A stretch of DNA of 64,000 nt from Amphirosellinia nigrospora (lineage: Eukaryota; Ascomycota; Sordariomycetes; Xylariales; Xylariaceae): assembly GCA_004123355.1 (NCBI GenBank), contig SCHM01000001.1, positions 6,316,001 through 6,380,000 on the forward strand. The letters are read 5' to 3'. Positions 36,437-46,632 of the stretch are shown piece after piece. Numbering within the stretch: position 1 is the first letter of the stretch; every line of letters starts with the position of its first letter. The notes beneath the pieces are model-generated. The model saw nothing but the letters and a program-made list of their open reading frames with translations. It was not told the origin of the DNA and ran no database searches. Position numbers and translations under genes: made by a program.

Positions 36437-37432
36437 TCAAACGCGTTCCACTAATGCCCCCTCCCCAGGCTTCCTCGCCTCGATTTTTACATAGCGCCAG
36501 AAGCCGTACCCACGATATGCGCCGACGCCAGCGACGGTATTGATAAAGTAGCGTTCCAAGTGCAGGAGCGAGATGATCCAGAACGGTATGATAGCCAACA
36601 TGTAGAAGAACCGCGTCATGGGCCGGATGTGGTCCGAGAGATCGCGCACCTCGACGTCGACAAACCCGACTTCCTCCAGCATACGTTTGAACGCGCCAGG
36701 GCTCGATATCGCGTTCGTCGGCATCGCGGACCATTCGTTGACCTGGCGCATCGAGCGCTTGAGGTTCTCGCCCGGTCTTCCCTTCTCCTTCTTATCAACT
36801 TTACGTTTCCCCTCTGACATAGCCACAGGCCCCTGGGTCTGACCCTCCTCGCGCTCGCTCTCTTCCAACACATTATCATACTCGTGCATAGCGATCCTGC
36901 CGCCAGGTTTCAAGAGGCGGAAGAATCCGCGCAGGACCTTTTCGGGATCCGTGGCATGAACGAGAGTCTCCATGGTGTAAACACCATCGAAGCTCTCGGT
37001 ATCCAGTCCGTCGAGGTGATGATAGTCCATATGCTTCACCTCTAGTGATCCCGCTCCCCCCGCCGTTTTCGTCTTCTCCAGCTTGTGCGCCGTTTTCCTC
37101 GCTTTGCGCACATGCCTCTCTACAACGTCAATGGCCGTGACCTGCAGGCCCTTGCGCGCCATATACCTAGCCACGTGCCCGTTTCCGCAACCCGCGTCCA
37201 GCACCCGCGCGCCAGAGCTGGCGGGCACGTGTAGGGTCTGGAATAGTTGCTCTTCCATGCGCCGCAGCGAGCCCGCGATTGGGAACGGGTTATACGCCTT
37301 TGGGTCATCGTAGTAACCGAAGTGACGCGTTCCACCCAGTAGTAGGTCATATCCAATCACTGACTCGAGAGACGCATAGTAAGATTGTAAGCGTGGGTTA
37401 GGGTTGATCTCTGGTTTATTAGGTTCCGCCAT
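36437..37432 (-). CDS. SAM-dependent methyltransferase, Erg6/SMT-like
   Basis: A single exon encodes 331 residues from the ATG at 37432, two codons after a possible alternative start. SAM-binding motif I, V-L-D-A-G-C-G-N-G-H-V, lies at about 77-87. Later motifs (F-D-G-V-Y-T-M-E-T-L-V-H-A-T-D-P, then L-L-K-P-G-G-R-I-A-M-H-E-Y) resemble the sterol C-24 methyltransferase group. A hydrophobic segment near 280-297 (F-Y-M-L-A-I-I-P-F-W-I-I-S-L-L) suggests membrane contact, and the C-terminus (Y-G-F-W-R-Y-V) resembles Erg6-type ends. It lacks the full length of canonical Erg6, so a paralogue acting on another lipid or metabolite is more likely. Confidence 0.85.
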   Translation of the reverse strand: MAEPNKPEINPNPRLQSYYASLESVIGYDLLLGGTRHFGYYDDPKAYNPFPIAGSLRRMEEQLFQTLHVPASSGARVLDAGCGNGHVARYMARKGLQVTAIDVVERHVRKARKTAHKLEKTKTAGGAGSLEVKHMDYHHLDGLDTESFDGVYTMETLVHATDPEKVLRGFFRLLKPGGRIAMHEYDNVLEESEREEGQTQGPVAMSEGKRKVDKKEKGRPGENLKRSMRQVNEWSAMPTNAISSPGAFKRMLEEVGFVDVEVRDLSDHIRPMTRFFYMLAIIPFWIISLLHLERYFINTVAGVGAYRGYGFWRYVKIEARKPGEGALVERV

Positions 37433-37840
37433 TCTTAACACTGCGCCAGAATGACAAAAAACGAGATGAATTCGATAGATTAATTGAAGCTTAGACGCTG
37501 GCTGTCATCTTGTCCCGCTACCTTAAGTATGTAGTTGTAGTCGATAGGTACTTGTTAGGAATGAGGATCCTATTGACATAACTAACCTAATTAAGATTGG
37601 ATGGTGCTGACGGCCAGGGCTTAGGTGCGGTATTGGTGTGCAGTTCGGCCCACATATTCAGATTTAACGTTTTAAGTAGGATTAAGTTTGGAAGCATTGA
37701 GTTCTAGATGATTAATGTTGGTTGTCCCGCTGTTATACACTAGAAAAGGAACGAAGGCTACCTTAATAGCCTCTCCATCCCAATTCTATTTGCGATAAGT
37801 TTTGGGCAATCTGCTCAATCGACACTTCAAAATCTCCATG
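37433..37840. other. Intergenic spacer
   Basis: About 400 bases holding the methyltransferase promoter and the 3' end of COG3. No other feature is seen. Confidence 0.5.
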
Positions 37841-40390
37841 CTATCTTGTGTTGCGCTCTGCTCTAACCTCCTTTTGTGCTTGAGCATTGATATAAATAGC
37901 CTCCTTCAACTTCGCCATGACTTCGGGCTGCCCTCCAAAAGCGGCCGAGAGCTTGTTATCGAGCTCCTTTTCTGTCGTCACAGCAGTTGGCTGCCCCCTT
38001 TTCCCAGATCTCGCCCCATTAATCAATGTGCCCCATCGCTGCGTAAAAGCGTAAATACTCTGCCGCAAAAGTTCATCTAGCTTTTCATTTGCATCCTGAT
38101 CGGCTTGCGCTGCCGCACGGTTACCACTGGGCTTCCCGCTGGCAGCTGTACCCGTGTTTGAGACTGAAGACCAAAGCCCAAGCGAGAGTGTGCCCCCGAG
38201 GATGCCACGGAATAGCCCCATCCAGTTTTGGGGACTGAGCGTGTTCCAAATTTGATCGAAATATTGCAGAGTAGCCGGCTGTGCTCTGACGTCGCCAATT
38301 TCAAGCGACATTAATCCGTTCTTAAGAATTAGTAAGTTTTTAATCATGAACAGATCGGGATCGGGATCTGGATTAGCTGATTTGTTCGTCTTTAAGCGCG
38401 CCTCAGCGCGTTGCAAGGCCGAGATTGTTTCAATCACTATTCGAAACACAACAGGGCTTGACTTTTGCTATAGATGAGTCAGCGTTAGACATTCGTGTTA
38501 ACTTGGAAGGGGACGCTACTTACACTTCGCTCCTTAGGCATTGCTTGATCGTACATGGCCAAGAGCTCGAGTGCACGTTTTGCGATGGGGTACACGTTCG
38601 ATGACGCCATGTTATTGGTAATTAGTACAGGCTTCAGTGATTCAGGAGGTATTGGAGCCTTTGATATTGATTTGGTGACTTCGGCCTCGAAGAAGCTATC
38701 TGCGAACGGCCAGAAGTGCTCAGTGAGGAGTCTCGCGGTTAAATCATGACAGTGTATTGAGTATTGGGTCTCCTCTTCATCATACTCCAATAATAAGTAT
38801 TCATTCGTCACCCAACCTAACAAATTGCAAGTCACTTGCAGGTCAGTGCTTTGAAGTACAGGTTGTAATGTTGTGGCAACAGGGGCCAAATTTGCCACAT
38901 TGACAAGAGCTTTCTGCTGCGTCTTCAAGGCGGCGTAGGCCGATTGGCTGTCCGTATCGAACTGTGGCTCTATAGAAAAGACTTTCGAGAAAAGGCCTGC
39001 TTCGTTGAAGGAACGTTCGTAACATTGTTTGATAAAGTTACGACAGGCTGTTTCGGTATTGATTTCTTTCGCCTCTCTCCGGAAACCCTCTAGATCGTGC
39101 TGCGTTATGGGACGTAAAATGCGGTCTCGCATATCGGCGTAGCTTGAAAAGAGGTTGATGGTTGTATTCGAGTAAGTGTCAAAGTTCTCGCCAATTATCA
39201 GGTGTCCAAACTCATCATAGCAACTGCGAATAACTCGTTGGACATTAACGATTAGCCCGTCGGCTTCTAGCAACATCTGCTCGCTACGGCCATATGCTAG
39301 AGCATGTCTGGCAGCTTCAGATTGTGTTCCCTGAATTTGTTTTGATATTTCAGATGAGGTCTGTTCCAGGTGACCAGAGAAGCCCACTTCGAGGAGATGA
39401 AGGGCCTTTGTGAGCAGAGACTGATAGCGTGCTAAGTATGATTCAGCATCGCGATAATCGGGCTGTCAGAGGTCAGCAAGGGACTGCGCCTCAGCAGTCA
39501 GAGTAATAGATCGAAGAACTCACATGTTTCACCATGAACTCTATACAGGCGTCTAGATTGGTGAGAATCTCTACAAAATTCTCGTGGTTCACAAGACGAC
39601 TTGCACCAGGGGCATTTAGCCTCCGGGTGACGCCGTCTAGATAGGCATAGTAGTGCAAATCCGTCCCAACTTCGTCAGCCAGCGTCTGCAGTCTTCGCTC
39701 CTCGGATAGAAGGTGGTCGCATTGGGCTTGGAAGGAGGAAGTCTGGGCTTCAACAGCCCGGAAGTTGTCGGCCAAAGACGTGAGGAGGCGGAGTGCACCA
39801 TTCGCGTCGGCAACCAGTCTATCTAGGTGACGCTCTGCCATGTTTAGCTGATCACGGTAGAGACTTCACACAAGTTAGTCCATGTGACGTGCAACAAGCC
39901 GATGCCTCTTACATGTACTCCTGCTGGCTCGCGTCGACCAGCGCTACGTCTAGAGGCCTCGACGGCGGGGATTTGCGTTTTTGCAGGCTGTCCTCGGGGT
40001 TGACGATCATCAGAGCGTCCAACCCCTTCTCTTTACCCCGCCGTCTCTTCTTCTTGGCGGCATCTTTCGATAGCTGGGCGCGAACGACATGGTAGAAGTC
40101 AGAGTAGGATGTGGCTCGAGGGAGCAAGGTTGGTTCGGGAGGCCCGATTGAGGATTCGGGTTCTTCGAGCAGGCGCTTCAGTGGTTCGTTATCGGCGGAC
40201 TGCTTGTTCCCCTGGCTCGTCAGTTAGCTTTCAGTCGTTGGTATTCGATCAATTGACCAAATCTGGTAGTACTAACATTGGCCGGTTGCAGGAGCGATTC
40301 CCGTCTGCGGCGACCAGGAGGCTGCGGAGCGGATGTGCTTTTCTTCTGAACGTGGTCCGGTACCAAGCTGTACCAAGAGTCTTCGTACAT
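37841..40390 (-). CDS. COG3: Conserved oligomeric Golgi complex subunit 3 (Sec34)
   Basis: Five exons (40390-40277, 40211-39913, 39863-39524, 39462-38524, 38467-37841) give 772 residues, close to the usual size. The start M-Y-E-D-S-W-Y and the region R-D-Q-L-N-M-A-E-R-H-L-D with D-L-H-Y-Y-A-Y-L-D, then L-D-A-C-I-E-F-M and P-D-Y-R-D-A-E-S-Y, are typical of the Sec34 N-terminal coiled-coil domain. The C-terminal half is helical. Cog3 belongs to lobe A of the COG tether, which captures vesicles recycling within the Golgi and keeps glycosylation enzymes in place. It is peripheral on Golgi membranes. The first exon was placed because its phase joins exactly and it opens with a family-like start. 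It is divergent from the FMP25-like gene. Confidence 0.92.
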
Positions 40391-40938
40391 GACGCCCCAG
40401 CTTGCTGGCAGAGGATGGGGAACTTTGATCGGGTCGGCCTCGTGGACTCAAGCGATGATAGAAATGCACATCCCACTTCAAATCACACGTGTAATTCTAC
40501 CGTACTGCTAGCTGCACGCTGCAGGTACCTACTTAGTTCTACTGTCCACTGTCGCAAGTTTACTCCACATATGAAGGGTGCGCCTAGGTTTCTTCCTACG
40601 GTAGTATCCTCTCTAACATTTCCCAGGTAAGGCACCACCCCCACACCGAGCCTCCCTTCCCCCACTACGATAGATAGTAAATGTGGGTGAGAAATGCTAA
40701 GGTCTTGATTGGCTGAAACAACTTTTTGTTCAGAGCTGATGGCTCATGATCTCATCACTACTTCATATAACTCAACCAACACTATAACACCACCTGCTAG
40801 AACTTCGCCTGGCTATTCGACCATCTCATCAAAACGAGATGGAACTATAGTAGCAATACACAGTGCTAGCCCCAACCCTATGTGGCCAGCATCTGCGCAT
40901 GCCACAATTATCTCGACAATATACCACATCCACCAGCC
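40391..40938. promoter_or_regulatory. Shared divergent promoter of COG3 and the FMP25-like gene
   Basis: The two start codons lie 548 bases apart in head-to-head orientation, so this interval must hold both promoters. It contains the word AGGTACCTACTTAG at 40523-40536, identical over 14 bases to one at 7593-7606. No TATA box is obvious. Confidence 0.5.
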
Positions 40939-42714
40939 ATGACTGCATACCGACCCCTGTTGCGCCAGGCGCCATTGGTATGGAGGTCGATCCAACCAAG
41001 ACCGATATGGACGGCGCTCCAATACTCGAGATATGCTAGTTCATCTGGCATGAGCCAAGGTCGACGCCGAGGTGGCAAGGGTCGAATCGTTGGGGGCCTA
41101 TTGGTGGCGCTTATTGCTGGGGGAGCCGTGCTCGCATATCCGACCGTGATAAAAGAGCCGCCCAAGACAGCCCGCGAAGCTCATCTCGAATACGAGAAAC
41201 CGAGACCGTTACCCGAGAACAAGGAAGATAGTAGAGACTTGATAAGTAGTCAGCATCTGCAAGTAAAGAAAAGCTGGGAGCACCCTGGTGTATATTGTTG
41301 GGGCTCTAACTCGGGCCGCGTTGCCGCCCCTGATTCGACCGATAGCGTCATAAAGACGCCCCAGCGCATCGCATACTTCGACGGCCAACTGATTAGAGAC
41401 ATCAAGTTGGGCGCCGAGGTTGCGGCCGCCATTAACGAACAGGGCGACCTTGTGCAGTGGGGCACCGGCTTTTCCAAGGAGAACCCTACTCCCACACCTA
41501 CGCTGAAAGGCAAAAACTTAGTCCGTCTCGAGATCTCAAGGGATCGTATCATAGCCCTCGGTAAAGATGGCTCGCTGTATTCACTGCCATCGGCGCAGTC
41601 GGACCAAAACACAGGCGAGAAGTCAGGCTCGTCATCATGGTCGTTCTGGGCAAACCCTGCCAAGATTAACTACCGTCAACTGAAGCCCAACCTAGGTTGG
41701 GGAGAGAGTGTAATCAATATCGCCGGCGGTCTGGAGCATATTCTGCTCCTCACATCTAAGGGAAGAGTGTTCTCTGCTGCTTCAAGCACATCGGACTTCC
41801 CCTCGAAAGGTCAACTGGGAATACCAGGCCTGAATTGGGCTTCCCGTCCCCAAGGGCCCTACGATCAGCCACATGAGGTTCTTACCCTGAAGGGCTTTAA
41901 AATATCCCAGGTAGCCGCCGGTGACTACCACTCTTTGGCATTAGAAAAAGACGGCCGTGTCTTCGTCTTTGGTGATAATTCCTCAGGGCAGCTGGGTTTC
42001 GAGGTCGAGAAAGAAATTCCCTTCGTCGATGGTCCCATCCCTATACCATTCTCTAAGATGTACCGTGGTACACATGAGAAGCCTCGCATCACGTCTATCG
42101 CAGCTGGCGGGGCAAATTCATTTTTCACTGTTGATGCAACGCGTATCGCAGGGCCGAATGACGATGTAGGTAATGTTCGTGATTTGGGCAACGTAAAGTC
42201 CGATGTTTGGGCTTGTGGTTCTGGTATTTGGGGAAGTCTAGGTAACGGCAGGTGGACGCACGTTTCACTTGGCCCTTCAAAAATCAAAAGCCTATCCGGA
42301 CTGTCCGAATTCGACGAGAAGACTAATTCGGTCGTCCCAATCCGGCTTGCTTATATGAGCGTTGGTAGTACACATACGGCTGCCGTAATGAAAAACGTCA
42401 CGCATGTCGACGCCTCACATAAGACCTCGGACCAGGACACGAACTGGGGTGCTGATGTCCTATGGTGGGGAGGAAATGAACATTATCAACTTGGCACCGG
42501 CAGACGCAACAATATCGCCACGCCATCATATATAGGGCCTTTAGACGGTGGTAAAGCAGATGCCGAAAAGGGACGCATGGACGAGATGCATCGACTCCAG
42601 ATCGCACCCCGGGCCACAGTTCGCCTCGGCGAGGGAGGCAAAGGTAGGAAAGCCACCGTCGAACAACGTGTCGAATGCGGCCGTTTCGTCAGCGCTGTGT
42701 ATTCGTCAGTTTGA
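40939..42714 (+). CDS. FMP25: Mitochondrial RCC1-repeat protein, FMP25-like
   Basis: A single exon of 591 residues starts at the ATG at 40939; an in-frame ATG at 40882 would add 19 residues in front. The chosen N-terminus is rich in Arg and lacks acidic residues (P-L-L-R-Q-A-P-L-V-W-R-S-I), as expected for a mitochondrial presequence. A hydrophobic helix follows at about 50-68 (I-V-G-G-L-L-V-A-L-I-A-G-G-A-V-L-A-Y). RCC1-type blades then appear: V-Y-C-W-G-S-N-S-G-R, Y-H-S-L-A-L-E-K-D-G-R-V-F-V-F-G-D-N-S-S-G-Q-L-G and W-W-G-G-N-E-H-Y-Q-L-G-T-G. In yeast Fmp25 is an inner-membrane protein needed for respiratory complex III assembly; a like role is inferred. Confidence 0.86.
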   Translation: MTAYRPLLRQAPLVWRSIQPRPIWTALQYSRYASSSGMSQGRRRGGKGRIVGGLLVALIAGGAVLAYPTVIKEPPKTAREAHLEYEKPRPLPENKEDSRDLISSQHLQVKKSWEHPGVYCWGSNSGRVAAPDSTDSVIKTPQRIAYFDGQLIRDIKLGAEVAAAINEQGDLVQWGTGFSKENPTPTPTLKGKNLVRLEISRDRIIALGKDGSLYSLPSAQSDQNTGEKSGSSSWSFWANPAKINYRQLKPNLGWGESVINIAGGLEHILLLTSKGRVFSAASSTSDFPSKGQLGIPGLNWASRPQGPYDQPHEVLTLKGFKISQVAAGDYHSLALEKDGRVFVFGDNSSGQLGFEVEKEIPFVDGPIPIPFSKMYRGTHEKPRITSIAAGGANSFFTVDATRIAGPNDDVGNVRDLGNVKSDVWACGSGIWGSLGNGRWTHVSLGPSKIKSLSGLSEFDEKTNSVVPIRLAYMSVGSTHTAAVMKNVTHVDASHKTSDQDTNWGADVLWWGGNEHYQLGTGRRNNIATPSYIGPLDGGKADAEKGRMDEMHRLQIAPRATVRLGEGGKGRKATVEQRVECGRFVSAVYSSV

Positions 42715-43927
42715 GAGACACCATGCCATCAGTCTCTTGAATCATGTATATATATGATGTACGATAAAACCTGGATTAGAGGGACACGAAGCCTGGACTT
42801 GGCTGTTAGTTTGATAGGCGTACCAAGGAATGGCTATGATGCCTTGGATCATTATGGTTCCGTAGATACCCCCCTCATATGTAACTACATGTACTTTGAC
42901 GTTAATGGAAAAGCACATAAATGGCCTTGGATAGGTGTAATTAGTCTTGTACATCAATTCGTGTCATGCAGTGTGACCACAGGTGAAAGTAATGCTTATC
43001 ATCTCGTAGGCGTAATTCGTTTGACTATTGGCCTTCGGGCATGGCACTATTGCCACATGCACTTGGGATAGTCATTCTAAACCCCTCAAGTTTTCCTTCG
43101 GGACTTTTTACGGCCTAAAGAAGCTCGTATGCAAATATAACATAGTCTAATTATGAACAGATTTCCCACTGTCATGGTGCTAGATATCCTTCTAAGCTAT
43201 CGTCGCATCATTGACTGCGCCACAAGAAAACTGACGCCCTAACATCCCATATCACAAGGGCTCAGATAGAGGACTTGGAATAGTTCAATTGAGAAATAAC
43301 CAACGAAGGTGCCAAAGGTGCCATAGAGATCTAACTTTCCATTCTCTACCTAGACAGGAGGATTCGTGCCCTTTTATGCTCGAATTTCCCCCCAGCTTCG
43401 CGGACCTCCTTAGACCTTAATAGAGACCCGCGTAGCTAGAGTCTGTGTATGTCTCGGTGTTCTATCTCAGCTTTCAGTGTGTGGTTGAGACTTACGACTT
43501 CGTACGACTTTATCAGTCTCATCGGGTAGTATTTAGCGAGCTCCGTGCGAGATCCGTGTGACATCCCCCGCGCCTTGGAACGCGTGCAACTGTGCCTTGT
43601 GAAAGTGTCTCTTGCTCGACTATATGATTTATTCCACCATACTGTAGCAAATAACTATAGATAATTGCAACGTCAATACCACTCTTAAATGTTCATATCA
43701 TAGATTCTTACTGTACTCAAAACGAATGTTTACTCTACAAGGCTTCTGTGAACTGAGATACAATGTGAGTCATGTAGTTTCCATCGCCGAATCTACGTTT
43801 CAATATCGCAGCACTTGTTATTTTAGTCTTGATTCGTGCTATGAGACAGGTTTTAGTGAATCTCTGGCTCGTGCTAAGCGTTAACAGGTAGTTTTATAGA
43901 GCATATGACAGCGGAACGTTGCCAAAT
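42715..43927. other. Intergenic, no gene seen
   Basis: About 1.2 kb after the FMP25-like gene. Short frames on either strand near 42.75-43.07 kb show no domain and overlap one another. Nothing else is supported. Confidence 0.5.
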
Positions 43928-44398
43928 CTAGAAATAAAGCATGTAGGAGTGCATACTATCTGGCGGAATGTTGCCAAGCGACAAAGTGAAGATCTCGGGG
44001 GTGTCCTGATCCAGTAGAGCTGCAGTAGCGTGTGAAGTAACTGCTCGCCGAAATGCTTGTCGAGCTTCATGCTTCGGAAGGGGTGTGCCCTTGAGCACAT
44101 GACCGTTTCCAACCCGACAAATAACCCATGTAACCGTACAGCCGTTTGGAAGCCCAAAATCATACGATGCCTGTGGAATTGGAAGATAGGCGTCGTTCCA
44201 GAAGACTTGCGTGGAAGTCACCTCCGCGGCGTCTCCGATAATCCGCGCCCCGATTGAAATCAATACATGTGGCAAGGCATTTATTTCTATTTCTTCATAG
44301 CCTTGCTCGGGAATAAGTTTCTTTCCCCGACTGGGTGTGGTGCTTTTATATCTACGTAGGTCTCTTCCAGGGCGTTGACCATTGGCTTTACCCGCCAT
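43928..44398 (-). pseudogene. Truncated VIT-domain gene
   Basis: A 156-residue frame carries most of a VIT domain: E-V-T-S-T-Q-V-F-W-N, Y-D-F-G-L-P-N-G-C-T-V, H-E-A-R-Q-A-F-R-R-A-V, A-A-L-L-D-Q and S-L-G-N-I-P-P-D-S. These line up with the VIT module of the gene at 8.2-11.2 kb (A-R-R-E-Y-N-E-A-V, A-G-L-L-E-Q, I-G-N-V-P-A-G). It stops a few residues later with no vWA domain. I scanned the next kilobase in the direction of transcription and saw no continuation. It is either a decayed copy or a short stand-alone VIT protein. Confidence 0.6.
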
Positions 44399-44902
44399 TG
44401 GGGAGTTGATAAGACTGTGGTAGCAGCAGCATAGTGGGGTGGTGGCGGTTCACGAGGATCCTAGGTAATCCCCGCGGGAAAAGAAGTCATAGTGAATTGT
44501 GAGGGAAGTAATGTACGAGAAGTCCCAGGAATTCGAAGGGAAGTGCTGCAAATATCATGCGTCCAAAATACTCCCTGGCTGCTCTGTTAAGACACAACAC
44601 GCTGGGCAGCCTTCAACGCACTATTATACAGCTGTAGGTGCAGCATTGAGGCTGTGTTAGCAATGTGATTTCTTTACTGGCAGGTAGGTAGGGATTTGGC
44701 AGGGAGCAAAGTATCCTTAAATAATCAATAGATCATTGATTTCTCCCGAAGGTCCCCGCTTTCTGTTGAAGCAAATGTCAGTAATCTTAAAGAAACCTCA
44801 CCAAAACGCAGGGCAACTTCGGATGGATGTGTATGTATATCTAAGCAAGCGGCTCAGATACAGCCTCAAGCCTTATCGCGGCTTTCGAACTGGCCAAAAA
44901 AG
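44399..44902. other. Intergenic between two degenerate loci
   Basis: About 500 bases with no supported gene. GC-poor; a GGTAGGTAGGG run lies near 44683. Confidence 0.45.
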
Positions 44903-46123
44903 ATGTCGCTATTGAAGCAATATATCCTCGCGTGTCTCTTAGGCGTGAATGGATTAAGTCTTTTCTTGATGGTACATTGGGCCTTGGTTCAGGAGGCTTG
45001 TTTGCCTGTAACTATTTAGATCACTACCTACGTTGGAGCGCTGTCACATCAGGTTAGCGTTGAAAGATATGGATGTAAGTTAATTCTCATGCTTTAGGAA
45101 TATACCTAATGGGCAGTGTCCCATCTCATATCTCCTATTCGTATAGCAAGTGATAATAGATCCTAGATGCTTTATACGGCGGCGGACAGCGCAAACAATC
45201 AACTGGTTAACCTATACATTAGAAAAATACATCCTAGCTATATGATCCCTTCCTATTCTTAAGTATTTGACGGAACTAACCGGAGGACAATAGACATACG
45301 CGCCTTAGAAGACACTTTCTTTCGTACGCTCTCGACTATACAAGGGGCTTCTATCGTGGCTCGAGGATCGGACAACAGCCTCCGCTATATCTCCCCGGAA
45401 GATCAGGAGCAACATATCTTGGAGGCCACGAGGTGACAGTTTCATGTATGTATTAGCTATAGAGGCCTGCCACTAACTATCATATGGCGACTTAAATATT
45501 TCTCAGAAGTCAGTTGAGCCGATCATTTTCAAGAGTTGTGGGATGCGGCATGTTCGAGAATGGGTCGACGATGTTCAGATCCTACAGTACGGAGTACGAG
45601 ATTTTGGGCTTCCCGTGGGCAGCACCCGAGCCGACCCTATATGTTGGCTAGAATATGCCGGGGTTCTGATCTCGTTTAACGCCAATAAAGCTCAAGCAAG
45701 CGATGATGTTTTGAGGATGGTACTTAAGTGTGAGTGATCGGGCAAACTTGGAGAAAAGTGAGAATGTCTGATATCTACTAGTGAGACGCAATACACTCAC
45801 TAAATTGATGAAAAAGGGGTCTGTGGATATTCTGTCTATCGAAGCTGTTGGCATTCACTCGGATGAGCGAACGACAGCACATAAAGGATTAAATGTCGCT
45901 ATCAAGTTCACCACCAAGTCTGGTAAGCTGCACGCCCGCACAAACTTTTAGGGGTGGCAGTTGACTTATATCAATTAGCGGCTAAAGAATTTCACTAGAA
46001 GATCGAAAAAATGCGAATGGAGCTGTTGGTGAGAAGTCTTCGATATCCAACCTCGAAGGAAAAGTTGTGTTTAACTTATTAGTACACTCGCAAACAATCA
46101 GACTAAATCAATCCTGCATCTGA
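44903..46123 (+). pseudogene. Uncertain multi-exon gene with competing frames
   Basis: One set of joins (44903-45007, 45053-45074, 45294-45432, 45507-45651) is in phase throughout and gives 136 residues with a hydrophobic N-terminal leader (L-L-K-Q-Y-I-L-A-C-L-L-G-V). Its last exon has GC-rich third positions and ends at TAG (45649-45651). The same DNA in another frame stays open to a donor at 45730 and joins two further exons (45782-45922, 45999-46123) with a protein-like segment (L-S-I-E-A-V-G-I-H-S-D-E-R). The two halves would make one gene if a frameshift lay near 45600-45660. I recognise no family. A decayed gene is the simplest reading. Confidence 0.35.
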
Positions 46124-46158
46124 TGGGTAACGAATATTAGATAAACTGCTCGAGTATA

Positions 46159-46632
46159 ATGTGCATCGACGATGTTGAAATCATCATCACAGTAGACGAG
46201 AATGCGAATTATCGTCTCACCATTGCGAGCCGTAATAAATGCACAATCATAAGTCAAGTTCTCGTTGAGGATTTCTTCGCATCCTCTTCTAGCCGGCCAA
46301 ACTACACCGGTTCAACCTATCTCGTCCAAATCGGAGGCACGGGAGAAAGGAACGTATGTCATTACGAGAATAGATTCGGACATCTCAGTCTAAGTACTGC
46401 GCAAGGTTAGGTAGACATCTCGAAGAACATTACGGCCAATAGCTAACCATCTCAAGCGAACCGTATGTTGGAGCTTGCCCGAAGCTCCGTCGCATTCAGC
46501 ATACGGAACGGAGAGCAACAGTGCGCCGCAGGGGGTTTATCAGTTAAGACCGGTGACCCGAACACCTGCACCACCTGGATCTTGCGGCGTGCCATATGCA
46601 CGTATGCGACGTGTTGTGGTAAGCCTGGATGA
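46159..46632 (+). CDS. Hypothetical two-exon gene, 140 residues
   Basis: An ATG at 46159 opens a frame (I-D-D-V-E-I-I-I-T-V-D-E-N) to a possible donor at 46406. A 51-nt intron with a CTAAC branch sequence leads to an exon at 46457-46632. The end is Cys-rich (Q-Q-C-A-A, N-T-C-T-T, A-I-C-T-Y-A-T-C-C). No domain is recognised and the donor (GTTAGG) is weak. It follows the uncertain locus on the same strand and might be its 3' part. Confidence 0.3.
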
